Assembly: GCF_016862935.1 (NCBI RefSeq)
Contig: NZ_BONX01000001.1
Location: forward strand, 1-64,000
DNA: 64,000 nucleotides
Direction: 5' to 3'
From: Plantactinospora mayteni
GTDB lineage: Bacteria; Actinomycetota; Actinomycetes; Mycobacteriales; Micromonosporaceae
A program made the position numbers and the translations under genes. Positions 44,739 to 53,807 of this stretch are shown one piece after another. The stretch's first letter is position 1; each line of letters opens with the position of its first letter. The notes below the pieces were generated by a model that ran no database searches, was not told the DNA's origin, and saw only the letters and a program-made list of their open reading frames with translations.

Positions 44739-45246
44739 GACAAAACTCCCTCTGCTCGTCGAAACTGGCATACGTGGGGTGTGGGTCTTGGCCCGCAGAG
44801 ACCCGCTCTCGCGACGCGACCGTGCCCGGAAGGGTCGCCCGGTGGACACGGCGCTTGCCCAGTCACCATGCCTGCCATCGAGGGCTGTCAACGCGACCGT
44901 AGGGCAGTCATCAGATGAAAGTCAATAGTGGACGCGCAGTCCAATCCTCCACCTGGCATTTCTCGCCGAGCGCTGCGTACCCTAACCAGGATTCGTCTGA
45001 TGACCACTTGAGCCGGACGCTGCGCGCCGGCCGAAGCCGTGGGCGTCGCGGGCGACGGTCTTGATCAACCACTGCTGCGGGAGTGAGCGCGGCCACGGCA
45101 GGTGATCATCGAGTGACGAGGGTTGGGATACTTGTCCGCTGGCGATCACCTTCGGTAGGTGGGGCCGGGGAGTTCGGCCCGGACGGCCCCGGAATCGCTG
45201 ATGGTGAGCCGACGACGGGAGGTCGCCGGCCCACCAAGCCTGCTGG
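44739..45246. other. Non-coding region upstream of the hemicellulase operon
   Basis: About 500 bases. Apart from the candidate promoter, no gene or repeat was recognised. A minus-strand frame at 44982-45302 is open for 106 codons but matches nothing recognised and has no ribosome site. Confidence 0.45.
44896..44925 (-). promoter_or_regulatory. Candidate promoter of the minus-strand hemicellulase operon
   Basis: Read on the minus strand: TTGACT, an 18-base spacer, then TACGGT. It is about 160 bases upstream of the esterase ATG, in a locally AT-richer stretch. Confidence 0.35.
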
Positions 45247-45550
45247 CTACCGAACCCGCAGCTTCTGCTGGACTGCCGCGTCGGGAGCGTAGGTCGAGTC
45301 ACCGGAGTAGGCGACGTGGACCGGGTAGACGCCTGTGGCCAGTCCGGTGGTCGGCAGTGTGAGGACGGCCGCGCCGCCGACCAGCGGAACCACCTGCGTG
45401 ATACCGCCGAAGGTGACGGCGATCTCGCCGGTCACCTCCGGAGCCTTCCCGTGCGGGGACTGTCCGCACCTCGACGTCCAGGGTGAGCTGGCTCGCCGTC
45501 ATCCCGTCGTGCGCGCCGGGGACCTGAGTCGTCGTGCGGGTGGTCGAGAG
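45247..45550 (-). pseudogene. Frameshifted remnant of a bacterial Ig-like (Big_3/Big_5) domain
   Basis: The minus-strand frame ending at 45247 reads TGEIAVTFGGITQVVPLV, then LPTTGLATGVYPVHVAYSGD, the core of a bacterial Ig-like repeat with its YSGDSTYAP hallmark. The expected N-terminal strand (TTTQVPGAHDG, QLTLDVEVRT) is present just upstream but in another frame, implying a one-base shift near 45460. No leader or other domain remains. It is probably a relic of a large surface or glycosidase protein. The sequence further upstream (to about 45635) stays open but is unrecognised. Confidence 0.5.
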
Positions 45551-45668
45551 CTCCGAGCCAGATCAGCGCGCGGGCATGCAGTGCGTAGGCGAGTGCTTCC
45601 GCTGGCCAGTCGTGGCAACGGGCGGCGGCGTTCATCGCGACCCGTTGCCTGCCGGCCGGTGGGAGACC

Positions 45669-46952
45669 CTAGTCCTCAGCCGCCCGGCTCAGGGTGCCGT
45701 TGAGGTAGAGCCCCTCCTGGCAGGTCCGCGGCGCGGAAGCACCGACCGGGGTGCCGGGTTGCCGGCACCCGACCGTGAGGGTCACCCGGGCTCCGGCCGG
45801 CACCCGGATCGGGGTGACCGAGTGGTAGTCCTGGTTGCGAAAGTTCTCCAGGCCGTAGGTGACCACCCGCACCTCGTCGGCGGTGATGGTCAGCGTCCCG
45901 GTGTCCCCCTGCGGGTTGTCGACCAGGAAGTCCGTGATCAGGAGCACCCGGTTGCGGGGCACGGTGTAGCTGCGCGAGGCCGTGCTCCCGGGATTGGTCC
46001 GCAGCACAAGCGCGGTGGCGAACTGCCCACCGCCGGTGCCGTCGCTCCCACTGGCAGCCTCCGGCGACGGCGGCGGGGCGGTGGGGGTGTCGGCGCGTTC
46101 CTCCGCGACGGCGTCGCGCGCGGCCTGGCCGGCGGCCTCGCTCGCCGCCTCCTCCGCCTCGTTCGCGACCTGCGCCACCTTGTCGTCGACGGCCTCCTCG
46201 GCCGCCGAGCGCACCGCCGGGCGCAGTAGACCGAACCAGAGGGCGAGCAGGAGCAACAGCAGCGCCAGCAGCAGCGCCAACACTCTGAGCAGCCAACCGG
46301 AGAGTACGGGCTGCTGCACCAGTGTCCCGTCCAGGGTGACGGCCCGACCCGCCCGGTCGGTCAGCAGCGCCCGGAACGGCAGGTGTCGCGGTGCGCCGCG
46401 CCAGAGCAGCCGCCGGGCCCGTACGCCGAGGACGGCCAGATACCGCTCGCCCGCAGCCAGGGTCGTCGCCCTCGGCCGGGGCGCGAAGCGTAGCTGCTCG
46501 GCTCCGTCGGCCGCGGTGACGGTCAGCGCCTCTTCGACGTTGCCGCCGTTGACCACGGCGAGGCGATAACGGGCGCCGAGCAGTGCCCGCCGCACCTGTG
46601 GCCGCAGCTCCGCGGTCACCTCGGAGAACGGCGCGATGGTCAGCACGCCTTCCTCGACCGTCGCGGTCTGCGGTGCCTCGGACGGGACCACCCGGACGCC
46701 GTACGGCAGCTCCCCGGCCCGGACCTCGGCGGACCGGGGCGGCCGGACGGTGAGCACGACGATCTGGCTGGCGCCGGGATAGAGGGAGACCCTCGGCGGG
46801 TCGAACGTCGCCCACGCGTCGGGCATGCCGACGATGGCGAGGTCGTACGCTTCGACGACGTCACCCGAGTTCCGGACGGTCACCGGGATGTCGGCGCTTT
46901 CTCCCGGCACGACCACTGTCGGGGTGTCCACCAGGCCCAACGAGACACTCAT
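45669..46952 (-). CDS. Membrane-anchored NEW3/Ig-like protein of the eCIS cluster
   Basis: A 427-residue protein often found beside actinobacterial contractile injection clusters. The N-terminal half (1-215) is beta-rich: VVPGESADIPVTVRNSGDVVEAYDLAI resembles NPCBM-associated NEW3/alpha-galactosidase-NPCBM Ig-like domains, and two more such units follow. A single strong membrane helix is at about 223-247 (LLRVLALLLALLLLLLALWFGLL). It is followed by an Ala/Glu-rich helical stretch (AAEEAVDDKVAQVANEAEEA) and a C-terminal beta domain of about 110 residues with two cysteines (GCRQPG, RTCQEG). There is no leader, so the N-terminal half is probably cytoplasmic. It may tether the particle or its regulators at the membrane; this is inference. 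It is divergent from the LuxR gene. Confidence 0.7.
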   Translation of the reverse strand: MSVSLGLVDTPTVVVPGESADIPVTVRNSGDVVEAYDLAIVGMPDAWATFDPPRVSLYPGASQIVVLTVRPPRSAEVRAGELPYGVRVVPSEAPQTATVEEGVLTIAPFSEVTAELRPQVRRALLGARYRLAVVNGGNVEEALTVTAADGAEQLRFAPRPRATTLAAGERYLAVLGVRARRLLWRGAPRHLPFRALLTDRAGRAVTLDGTLVQQPVLSGWLLRVLALLLALLLLLLALWFGLLRPAVRSAAEEAVDDKVAQVANEAEEAASEAAGQAARDAVAEERADTPTAPPPSPEAASGSDGTGGGQFATALVLRTNPGSTASRSYTVPRNRVLLITDFLVDNPQGDTGTLTITADEVRVVTYGLENFRNQDYHSVTPIRVPAGARVTLTVGCRQPGTPVGASAPRTCQEGLYLNGTLSRAAED

Positions 46953-47027
46953 GTCCGCCCACGCTAGGCGCGCGGCACTGCCTGCCGACCGTCCAGCCGG
47001 GTACCGGCACGGGCAGAACCCTTGCCC

Positions 47028-47049
47028 GTTAGGTCCACGTTAGGTGCAC
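47028..47049. promoter_or_regulatory. Tandem GTTAGGTSCAC repeat upstream of the LuxR-type gene
   Basis: Two 11-base units (47028-47038 and 47039-47049) differ by one base. They lie in the 213-base divergent gap between the membrane protein and regulator genes, about 120 bases ahead of the regulator start. A period of about one helical turn suits binding on one DNA face. Target status is inferred. Confidence 0.35.
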
Positions 47050-47165
47050 GCGAAGTCGGATCCGGCACCCTCTGCCGTACCGCCGCGCGCTGGTGCCCGG
47101 CGCGCCGGCACCGTCCGGACCGGACGCCCGGGACAGGGCGCCGACCTGTGTGGGGGAGGCTGGAG

Positions 47166-47789
47166 ATGCACCGTGTCACGGTGAGCGTCCACGCGGAGGA
47201 CCCGATCTCGCGGCTGGGGGTGGAGAGCCAACTCCGCGCCAGGCCGGACCTGTGGGTGGTCGAGCCGGGCCAGGAGACGCCCGAGAGTGTCGCGCTGGTG
47301 GTCGTCGACGCCCTCGACGAGTCGGCCACCCGGCTACTGCGCCGGCTGCACCGGGCCGGCCCGGCCAAACTGGTGCTGGTGCCGGCCAGGATCGACGACG
47401 CCGGGCTCTCCCTGGCGGTGGAGCACGGCGTGGTGGGGGTGGTCCGCCGGGCCGAGGCGAGCGCGGAACGGCTCAGCCACATCGTCCTGGCCGTCGCCCG
47501 CGGCGAAGGAGCGCTCCCCGCGGACCTGCTGGGTCGGCTGATGGCCCAGATGGGGCGGCTCCAGCGGCAGGTACTCGAACCGCGGGGCCTCACCCTGCTC
47601 GGGTTGAGCACCCGGGAGGTGGACGTGCTTCGGCTGATCGCGGACGGACTCGACACCCGGGAGATCGCCAGCAAGCTCTCCTATTCGGAGCGGACCGTGA
47701 AGAACATCCTGCATGACGTCACCAGTCGGCTACAGCTGCGCAACCGGGCGCACGCCGTGGCCTATGCCCTACGCAACGGGTTGATCTAG
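47166..47789 (+). CDS. LuxR-type transcriptional regulator of the eCIS cluster
   Basis: A 207-residue protein. The front 125 residues resemble a response-regulator receiver (SVHAEDPISRLGVESQLRARPDL, ALVVVDAL, AKLVLVPARID). It keeps the VVVDA strand end where the phosphoacceptor would sit but has lost the acidic pocket at the N-terminus, so it may work without phosphorylation. The C-terminal LuxR helix-turn-helix is clear: LSTREVDVLRLIADGLDTREIASKLSYSERTVKNILHDV, in pieces, about 147-190. The ATG at 47166 has GGAGGCTGGAG just upstream. Standing at the head of the eCIS genes and divergent from the membrane protein, it is the probable cluster activator. Confidence 0.85.
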   Translation: MHRVTVSVHAEDPISRLGVESQLRARPDLWVVEPGQETPESVALVVVDALDESATRLLRRLHRAGPAKLVLVPARIDDAGLSLAVEHGVVGVVRRAEASAERLSHIVLAVARGEGALPADLLGRLMAQMGRLQRQVLEPRGLTLLGLSTREVDVLRLIADGLDTREIASKLSYSERTVKNILHDVTSRLQLRNRAHAVAYALRNGLI

Positions 47790-47892
47790 ACGGTGCTCGC
47801 CACCGCGGATTGCCTGAACGGGCCGGCACCGCTGCCCCCACCGGTGCCCCCCGGGCCGAGGCGGCCGGCCGGAGGAACCCCGGAGGATGACG

Positions 47893-50800
47893 ATGGCCGC
47901 CCCGTACACCGCACGCCCCGCCGAGGTCCACTTGCGACGCATGATCGGATTCCCCGCCGTCCTGGCGGTGCTGCTCGTCGCCGCGCCGCCGCCTACCGCC
48001 GGGTTCGTCGCCCAGGGCCGGGCCGCCGCGCCCGCACCAGCCCCGACGGCGGTGCCCGTACCGGCCCCGAACGCCGACCTGAGCCAGCGAATCGCGTACG
48101 CGGGCACCGGGCACCGCAGCCTCGGCGTGATCCGGGGCGAGGGGTCTGCGGCGACCGCGGTGCCGTTCTTCGACACCGGACCTGACCACTTCGACGACGA
48201 GGTCTCGGCCCGCGGGTCGGCGGTGACCTGGGTGAGCCGGCGCGACGCGCGCAGCACCGAGGTGTACCTGCGCCGCGGCACGGGTCCGGTGCTCCGGGTC
48301 ACCCGGAACTCGACCGACGAGTCCCGGCCGGTGCTCTCCCCGGACGGCACCCGGATCGCGTACAGCTCCGCCGCCGGCCGCGCCGACGGCGGGCACGACG
48401 TCTTCGTGGTCGACGCCGACGGTGGCGGCAGCCGACGGGTGACCGACGGGACCGGCGACAACACGTGGCCGACCTGGTCACCGGAGGGCACGACGCTGGC
48501 CTTCGCCGGTCAGCGCGGCAACGACAGCGTCCCCCAGATCTACCGGCTGCCCGCCGAGGGCGGCCGGATCACCCGGGTCACCGCCGAACCCACCGGGGCC
48601 GCCGAGCCGGCCTGGGACCCGAACCCGGCGCACCAGCGCATCGCCTACACGATTGGGCCCTCCGGCCCGAGTCCCGAAGTGTGGCTGACCGCCCCGGACG
48701 GCACCGGCCGGGCCCAGTTGCTGCCGGCCGGCTGGCAGGCCCGGCAGCCGGCCTGGACGGCCGACGGGGCAACCGTGGCGTTCGTCAGCCGTACGCTGCC
48801 GGACGGCGAGACGAGCGGGGACGTCGACCGGGTCTACTCGGTGCTGGTCCAGGAGGACGTCTGCGAGTGCGTGGTGGTGCCACGGCTCGGCGAGGACCGC
48901 GACGTCAGCCATCCCACCTGGTACACCGCCCCCGGCGCCAGCAGCGAATCCCTGCTGGTCGGCCGGACCAGTGCCCCCGACCGGACCACCGCCACCCTCC
49001 AGGACATCCGGCCGAACGGGGTGGATCCCCGCGACCTGCGCCTGCCGGTGCTGCGTGAGGACCCCGGGGCGATCATCGACTCGCGGCTGCTCTGGGAGCC
49101 GGTCGACGGCGATCCGTGGTTCGAACGGCAGGCGTACTCGCCCGACGGGCAGCAGATCGCGGTCAGCCGGTTCGAGACGGTCGGTGGCGTCCGGACCGAG
49201 CGGATCTGGATCGTGGCCGCCGACGGGCGCCAGCCACGCCTGCTGCCGATCGAGGGGCGGGGCCGCGGCGACCGGGAGACCGACCCGGCCTGGTCACCGG
49301 ATGGCACCCGACTCGCCCTGGTCCGCAACTCGCCCGGGGACGGGGCCGAGGCGCCGCGTACCCCGTCCCGGATCGAGGTGGTCGACGCCGGCACCGGGCA
49401 GCGCCTGCTGGACCTGCCGATCCCGGACGCGCTGGCCGGGCTCGACGACACCCAGCCGGCCTGGTCGCCCGACGGCACCCGGCTCGCCTTCACCCGGGGC
49501 ACCTACCGGGGCGACGTCTCCACCCACATCTGGACCGCCAATGCCAGCGACGGGCTCGACCAGACCGACCTGACCGAGACGATCTGCGGCAGCGAATGCC
49601 CGGTCGTCGACGACAGCGCCGGGTACTCCCCGGACGGCACCCGGCTGGTCTTCAACCGGGAGGCCGACGGCCTGGTCCTGGTCGACCTGGCCGACGGCGG
49701 CTGCCGGCTGCTGCTCCCCGCCGGCGGCGGATCCTGCGCCCTACCGGTCCCCAACCGGCCCGACGGCCCACACCAGCCGCGCGACGTGGCCTGGTCGCCG
49801 GATGGCGAGCGGCTCGCCTTCTCGGCCCGCCGGGCCGAAGACAACAACTCGCCCGAGGCGCTGTGGAGCTACGATCTCGCCGACGGCACGGTCGGGCCGC
49901 TCACCGGGCACCTGCCCGGACGGCAGAAGGAGCCGACCTGGCAACGCCGCGTCGATGTCGCCGCCACCGTGTCGGCCCCCGCGCCCAGCACTGTCGTCGG
50001 CGGCCGGACCTCGCTGCGGCTCGCCGTCACCGACCAGGGGCCGACCGCCGCCGACGACGTCCGGGGCACCCTCCGTGTCCCGGCCGGGCTGTCGGTGACG
50101 GGTCTCGACACACCGGTCGGCGACTGCGTGCTCGCCACCCTGCGCTGCGCGCTGGGCCGGCTCGGGGTGGGACGTACCGTCGAAATCAGGGTCGACCTGG
50201 TGGGCACCGCCCTCGGCAGCTTCGAGGTGGGCTGGTCGGTCGAGGCCAGCCCGACCGACGCGGACCCGTCGGACAACCGCGCGGTGACCACGGTACGGGT
50301 CGCCCCCGCGCCACCCGGCAGCCCGGCCGATCCGACGTTGACCGTCTCGGTCGACCCGCGGCCGGGATACGTCGGCGGCACCGTCACCGTCACGTACACG
50401 GTGCGCAACGCGGGCGGGACGACCGCGACCGGTCTGCGGGTCCGGCCCGGGCTGCCCAGCGGCGTACCGGTCGGCGGGCCCCTCGCCAACTGCCCGGTCG
50501 ACGGCTGCCCGGTGCCGGACCTCGCCCCGGGCGCCGCCGCCACCGTCACCGGCACGCTCTCCCCGGGCGCGGCGCTCAGCACGACCGTCCGGGGCACCGT
50601 CACCACCACCGGCGGCAACACCGACCCGGACAACGACACCGCCACCGCCCCGCTCCGGGTCGTCGCCCCACGGATCGTGGCGCTGCCGTCGATCGGGCCG
50701 CCCGGCTTCGTCGCCGCCATCCGGGGACTCGACTTCCCACCCGGCCGGCCGGTGCGGCTGACCTGGGACGTCGGCATCACCGCAGCCGCCGCACCGGTGC

Positions 50801-50970
50801 GACCGGCGGCCGACGGCACCTTCACCGCCCAGTTGCTGGTGCTGCCGAAGGACCGGTTGGGCAGGCGGCTGGCGGTGGCCACCGGCACCGGGTTCAGTCC
50901 GGTGAGCACACCGTTCCTGGTGGTGCTGCCGGCCCAGCAACCACCCGGGCTGCTGCACCGGAGCTGGTGA
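47893..50970 (+). CDS. Secreted or anchored beta-propeller (TolB/PD40) protein with DUF11/CARDB-like repeats
   Basis: A protein of 1025 residues. ATG 47893 is chosen because GGAGG sits six bases ahead; ATG 47887 would leave no spacing. A leader or membrane helix lies near residues 18-45 (GFPAVLAVLLVAAPPPTAG). About 60-680 consists of TolB/PD40-type blades, with repeated SPDGTRIAY, SPEGTTLAFAG, SPDGTRLAL, SPDGTRLAFTRG and SPDGERLAFSAR. About 690-890 holds two DUF11/CARDB-like Ig repeats with SLRLAVTDQGPTAADDVRG and VTYTVRNAGGTTATGLRV, and a short C-terminal beta domain follows. Such WD40-like proteins are regular neighbours of actinobacterial eCIS genes, but their job is not established. Confidence 0.78.
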   Translation: MAAPYTARPAEVHLRRMIGFPAVLAVLLVAAPPPTAGFVAQGRAAAPAPAPTAVPVPAPNADLSQRIAYAGTGHRSLGVIRGEGSAATAVPFFDTGPDHFDDEVSARGSAVTWVSRRDARSTEVYLRRGTGPVLRVTRNSTDESRPVLSPDGTRIAYSSAAGRADGGHDVFVVDADGGGSRRVTDGTGDNTWPTWSPEGTTLAFAGQRGNDSVPQIYRLPAEGGRITRVTAEPTGAAEPAWDPNPAHQRIAYTIGPSGPSPEVWLTAPDGTGRAQLLPAGWQARQPAWTADGATVAFVSRTLPDGETSGDVDRVYSVLVQEDVCECVVVPRLGEDRDVSHPTWYTAPGASSESLLVGRTSAPDRTTATLQDIRPNGVDPRDLRLPVLREDPGAIIDSRLLWEPVDGDPWFERQAYSPDGQQIAVSRFETVGGVRTERIWIVAADGRQPRLLPIEGRGRGDRETDPAWSPDGTRLALVRNSPGDGAEAPRTPSRIEVVDAGTGQRLLDLPIPDALAGLDDTQPAWSPDGTRLAFTRGTYRGDVSTHIWTANASDGLDQTDLTETICGSECPVVDDSAGYSPDGTRLVFNREADGLVLVDLADGGCRLLLPAGGGSCALPVPNRPDGPHQPRDVAWSPDGERLAFSARRAEDNNSPEALWSYDLADGTVGPLTGHLPGRQKEPTWQRRVDVAATVSAPAPSTVVGGRTSLRLAVTDQGPTAADDVRGTLRVPAGLSVTGLDTPVGDCVLATLRCALGRLGVGRTVEIRVDLVGTALGSFEVGWSVEASPTDADPSDNRAVTTVRVAPAPPGSPADPTLTVSVDPRPGYVGGTVTVTYTVRNAGGTTATGLRVRPGLPSGVPVGGPLANCPVDGCPVPDLAPGAAATVTGTLSPGAALSTTVRGTVTTTGGNTDPDNDTATAPLRVVAPRIVALPSIGPPGFVAAIRGLDFPPGRPVRLTWDVGITAAAAPVRPAADGTFTAQLLVLPKDRLGRRLAVATGTGFSPVSTPFLVVLPAQQPPGLLHRSW

Positions 50971-50989
50971 CGACGATGGGGGCGGAGGC

Positions 50990-51607
50990 GTGATACACGA
51001 GGTCGACGAGGCACTGCGCGGGCTGGTCGTGGCCGAGGCACTGGCGGGTACCGGAGTGGACGTGTCGTTCGACGCACCCACCCGGGACTGGGCGAACCGG
51101 CGCAACGCGCCGACGGTGAACCTGTTCCTGTACGACATTCGGGAGGACCGGTCCCGGCACTTCCAGGGCCGGGTCGCCGAGCGGGACGCGGCGGGTCAGA
51201 TGGTGGCCTGGCACGACTCGCCGCACTTCTTCGCCCTGTCCTATCTGGTCACCGCGTGGACCAACCGGCCCACCGACGAGCACCGCCTACTCTCCGCCCT
51301 GCTCACCAATCTGGTCCGGTACGACGAGCTGCCGGCCGACCGGATGACCGGCTCGCTGGCCGCGCTGCGCCTGGCGGTGCCGATGGCGGTCGCCGCACCG
51401 CCCGGCGAGGGACGTGCCCTGGCCGATGTGTGGACCGCGCTCGGCGGGGAACTCAAACCGTCGTTGGACCTGGTGGTCACCGCCCCGGTCTCGGCCCGCC
51501 GGACGCCGGCCGCGCCTCCGGTGCGGGAACGGACTGTCGGGGTCAGCGACATCACCGGGGCGCGGGCGAGCCGGCGTACCCGCGTCGTCCCGGACGGCCG
51601 CCGATGA
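50990..51607 (+). CDS. DUF4255 protein (Pvc16-like tail-terminator/cap candidate)
   Basis: A 205-residue protein matching the DUF4255 family of contractile injection clusters: IHEVDEALRGLV, VSFDAPTRDWANRR, PTVNLFLYDIRED and the SPHFFALSYLVTAWT block are all family landmarks. In characterised phage-tail-like particles this family is assigned to the cap or terminator end of the tube-sheath. The GTG at 50990 follows GGCGGAGGC. The C-terminal 45 residues are basic and disordered. Its TGA overlaps the ATPase start (ATGA at 51604-51607). Confidence 0.88.
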   Translation: MIHEVDEALRGLVVAEALAGTGVDVSFDAPTRDWANRRNAPTVNLFLYDIREDRSRHFQGRVAERDAAGQMVAWHDSPHFFALSYLVTAWTNRPTDEHRLLSALLTNLVRYDELPADRMTGSLAALRLAVPMAVAAPPGEGRALADVWTALGGELKPSLDLVVTAPVSARRTPAAPPVRERTVGVSDITGARASRRTRVVPDGRR

Positions 51608-53790
51608 CCGGACGGCCGCCGATGACCAGGCGGCCCCGGACGAGCGGCGCGGACGGCACGGCGTACCTGTTCGCCCGGCTCGGGCTGGTCGCCGCGCGGG
51701 TACGTCGGCTGGTGGCCGAGCGCCGCCGCGACGATCCCGACCCGGACGACGCCTTCCGCGGGCTGTACGTGTCGGCGGCCGACGCCGAACGCCTGGCCGC
51801 CACGCCGTCAGCGACCACCGAAACCGGCTGCGGGGACCCGTCCGACGCCCAGGCGTTGGCCGAAGTGGAGGAGACGGCGGACCGGGCCGCCGCGGACGGG
51901 ACCGAACCCCGGCTGCGCCGGCTGGCGCGCGGCTTCGGGCTCACCGCGTTGGACCTGGAGTTCCTGCTCGTCGCGTTACTGCCCGACGTCGAGGCGCGGT
52001 ACGAGCGGCTCTACGGCTATCTCAACGACGACGTCAGCCGGCGCCGGGCGACCATCGGGCTGGCCCTGGAGCTGTCCGGGATCCCCGCCTCGGCAGTCGC
52101 CGGACGATCCCGGCTCGACGGCTCCGCGCCCCTGGTCGGTGGCGGTCTGCTGCTGGTCGAGCGGGCGGACCAGCCGTACCTGTCCCGATCGTTACGGGTA
52201 CCCGACCGGGTGGCCGGGTATCTGCTCGGCGACGACACCGTCGACGCCCAGCTCGCCGAGCTCGCCTGGCCGGCGGAGGAGGACGAAGACGCGGCCAGCA
52301 TCGGCGACGCGGCGGCGCGGGCCGACCTCGCGAGCCGGCTCGGCGCGGCGCTGCGTGCCGGGGTACACCTGGGCTACCTGCGGGAGCGGTCCGGCGCCGC
52401 CGCCGACGACCTGGCGATCGCGGCGCTGGTCACGGCCGGCTGGTCGGTGCTCCGGCTCGACCTGGACGCGCTGACCGCCGCCTCGGCCCCGGCCGACCTG
52501 CTCGCCGTCGCGGTGCGGGAGGCCCGGCTGCGCGGCGCCGGCCTGGTCGCCGGCCCGGTCCAGGCACTCGACCCGGCCGGAAAGCCGGCACACGCCCGGC
52601 TGCTCCGCCGGGTCGCCGACCAGCCGGTACCGGTGCTGCTCACCGGGACGGTCGAGTGGGATCCGCACTGGAGCCGGCAGGCGCCACTGCTGGTCACCGC
52701 CGCGCCGCTGGACGAGCGGGGCCGGGCCAGGCTGTGGCGGAGAGCCGTCGGGGCACGGGCCACGGACCGGCCCGCCGGCTGGCTCGATGGAGTGGACCCG
52801 GCGCGGGAGCTGGCGCCGTACCTGCTCGGCCCGGACCAGCTACGGCGAGCCGCGCAGGCCGCCGACCAGCTCGCGCTCTTCGCCGGTGCGGACCGGGTCG
52901 ACGCCGGCCACCTGCGCGCCGGGGTACGCGGACAGAACGCCGGCGGCCTGGCCCGGCTGGCCCGGCGGATCGAACCCGGCGTCGGCTGGGCCGACCTGGT
53001 GCTCCCCGACCCGGTGCACGACCAGTTGCGGGAACTGGCCCTGCGGGTGCGGTACCGGGACCGGGTGCTGGGCCGGTGGCGGATGCGCCCCGGCGGCGGC
53101 CGGGGGCGGGGCGTACTGGCGCTGTTCGCCGGCGACTCGGGCACCGGCAAGACCATGTCGGCGGAGGTGGTCGCCGCCGACCTCGGCCTGGACCTGTACG
53201 TCGTGGACCTCTCCACGGTGGTGGACAAGTACGTCGGCCAGACGGAGAAGAACCTGGAGCGGATCTTCACCGAGGCGGCCGGCATCAACGGACTGCTGCT
53301 CTTCGACGAGGCGGACGCGATCTTCGGCAAGCGGTCGGAGGTCAGGGACGCCCACGACCGCTATGCCAACCTGGAGAGCGCCTACCTGCTGCAACGGATG
53401 GAGTCCTTCGACGGGGTCGCGGTGCTCACCACGAACCTGCGGGCCAACCTGGACGAGGCGTTCACCCGGCGGCTCGACCTGATCGTCGACTTCGCCATGC
53501 CGGACGTGGCGCAGCGGCGCGCGCTCTGGGACCGCTGCCTCGGCACCGAACTCCCCCGCGACGAGGATCTGGACCTGGACTTCTGCGCCCAGAACTTCGA
53601 GCTGGCCGGCGGCAGCATCCGGGCCTGCGTGGTGACCGCCGCGTACCTGGCGGCGGAGGCCGGTCGGCCGGTACGGATGTCGGACCTGATCGGCGCGGTG
53701 CAGCGGGAGTACCGCAAGCTCGGCCGACTGCTGCTGGAAAGCGAGTTCGGCGCGCACCAACCACGTACGGAACCCGCGCGGGTCCACTGA
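51604..53790 (+). CDS. AAA+ ATPase of the contractile injection cluster
   Basis: A 728-residue protein. The C-terminal third (about 475-710) is an AAA+ domain with Walker A GDSGTGKT (510-517), a KYVGQTEKNLERIF pore-type segment, Walker B LLLFDEAD (D568, E569), sensor 1 AVLTTNLRANLD and arginine-finger region EAFTRRLDLIVDF. The N-terminal 470 residues are helical and Ala/Leu-rich, as in the Pvc15-type ATPases of eCIS clusters, and include a second degenerate ATPase-like region without a P-loop. Such ATPases help assembly or the loading of cargo rather than powering contraction. The start overlaps the DUF4255 stop; the core protein gene follows 17 bases later. Confidence 0.9.
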   Translation: MTGRPPMTRRPRTSGADGTAYLFARLGLVAARVRRLVAERRRDDPDPDDAFRGLYVSAADAERLAATPSATTETGCGDPSDAQALAEVEETADRAAADGTEPRLRRLARGFGLTALDLEFLLVALLPDVEARYERLYGYLNDDVSRRRATIGLALELSGIPASAVAGRSRLDGSAPLVGGGLLLVERADQPYLSRSLRVPDRVAGYLLGDDTVDAQLAELAWPAEEDEDAASIGDAAARADLASRLGAALRAGVHLGYLRERSGAAADDLAIAALVTAGWSVLRLDLDALTAASAPADLLAVAVREARLRGAGLVAGPVQALDPAGKPAHARLLRRVADQPVPVLLTGTVEWDPHWSRQAPLLVTAAPLDERGRARLWRRAVGARATDRPAGWLDGVDPARELAPYLLGPDQLRRAAQAADQLALFAGADRVDAGHLRAGVRGQNAGGLARLARRIEPGVGWADLVLPDPVHDQLRELALRVRYRDRVLGRWRMRPGGGRGRGVLALFAGDSGTGKTMSAEVVAADLGLDLYVVDLSTVVDKYVGQTEKNLERIFTEAAGINGLLLFDEADAIFGKRSEVRDAHDRYANLESAYLLQRMESFDGVAVLTTNLRANLDEAFTRRLDLIVDFAMPDVAQRRALWDRCLGTELPRDEDLDLDFCAQNFELAGGSIRACVVTAAYLAAEAGRPVRMSDLIGAVQREYRKLGRLLLESEFGAHQPRTEPARVH

Positions 53791-53807
53791 CGAGGAAGAG
53801 GGCAGCC

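Noticed and set aside
44982-45302. Minus-strand open frame of 106 codons
   Set aside because: No ribosome site, no similarity recognised, and atypical composition; not supported as a gene.
47166-47789. Assigning the LuxR-type protein as a two-component response regulator
   Set aside because: No histidine kinase gene is adjacent and the receiver-like half lacks the usual acidic pair near its start, so phosphorylation cannot be assumed.
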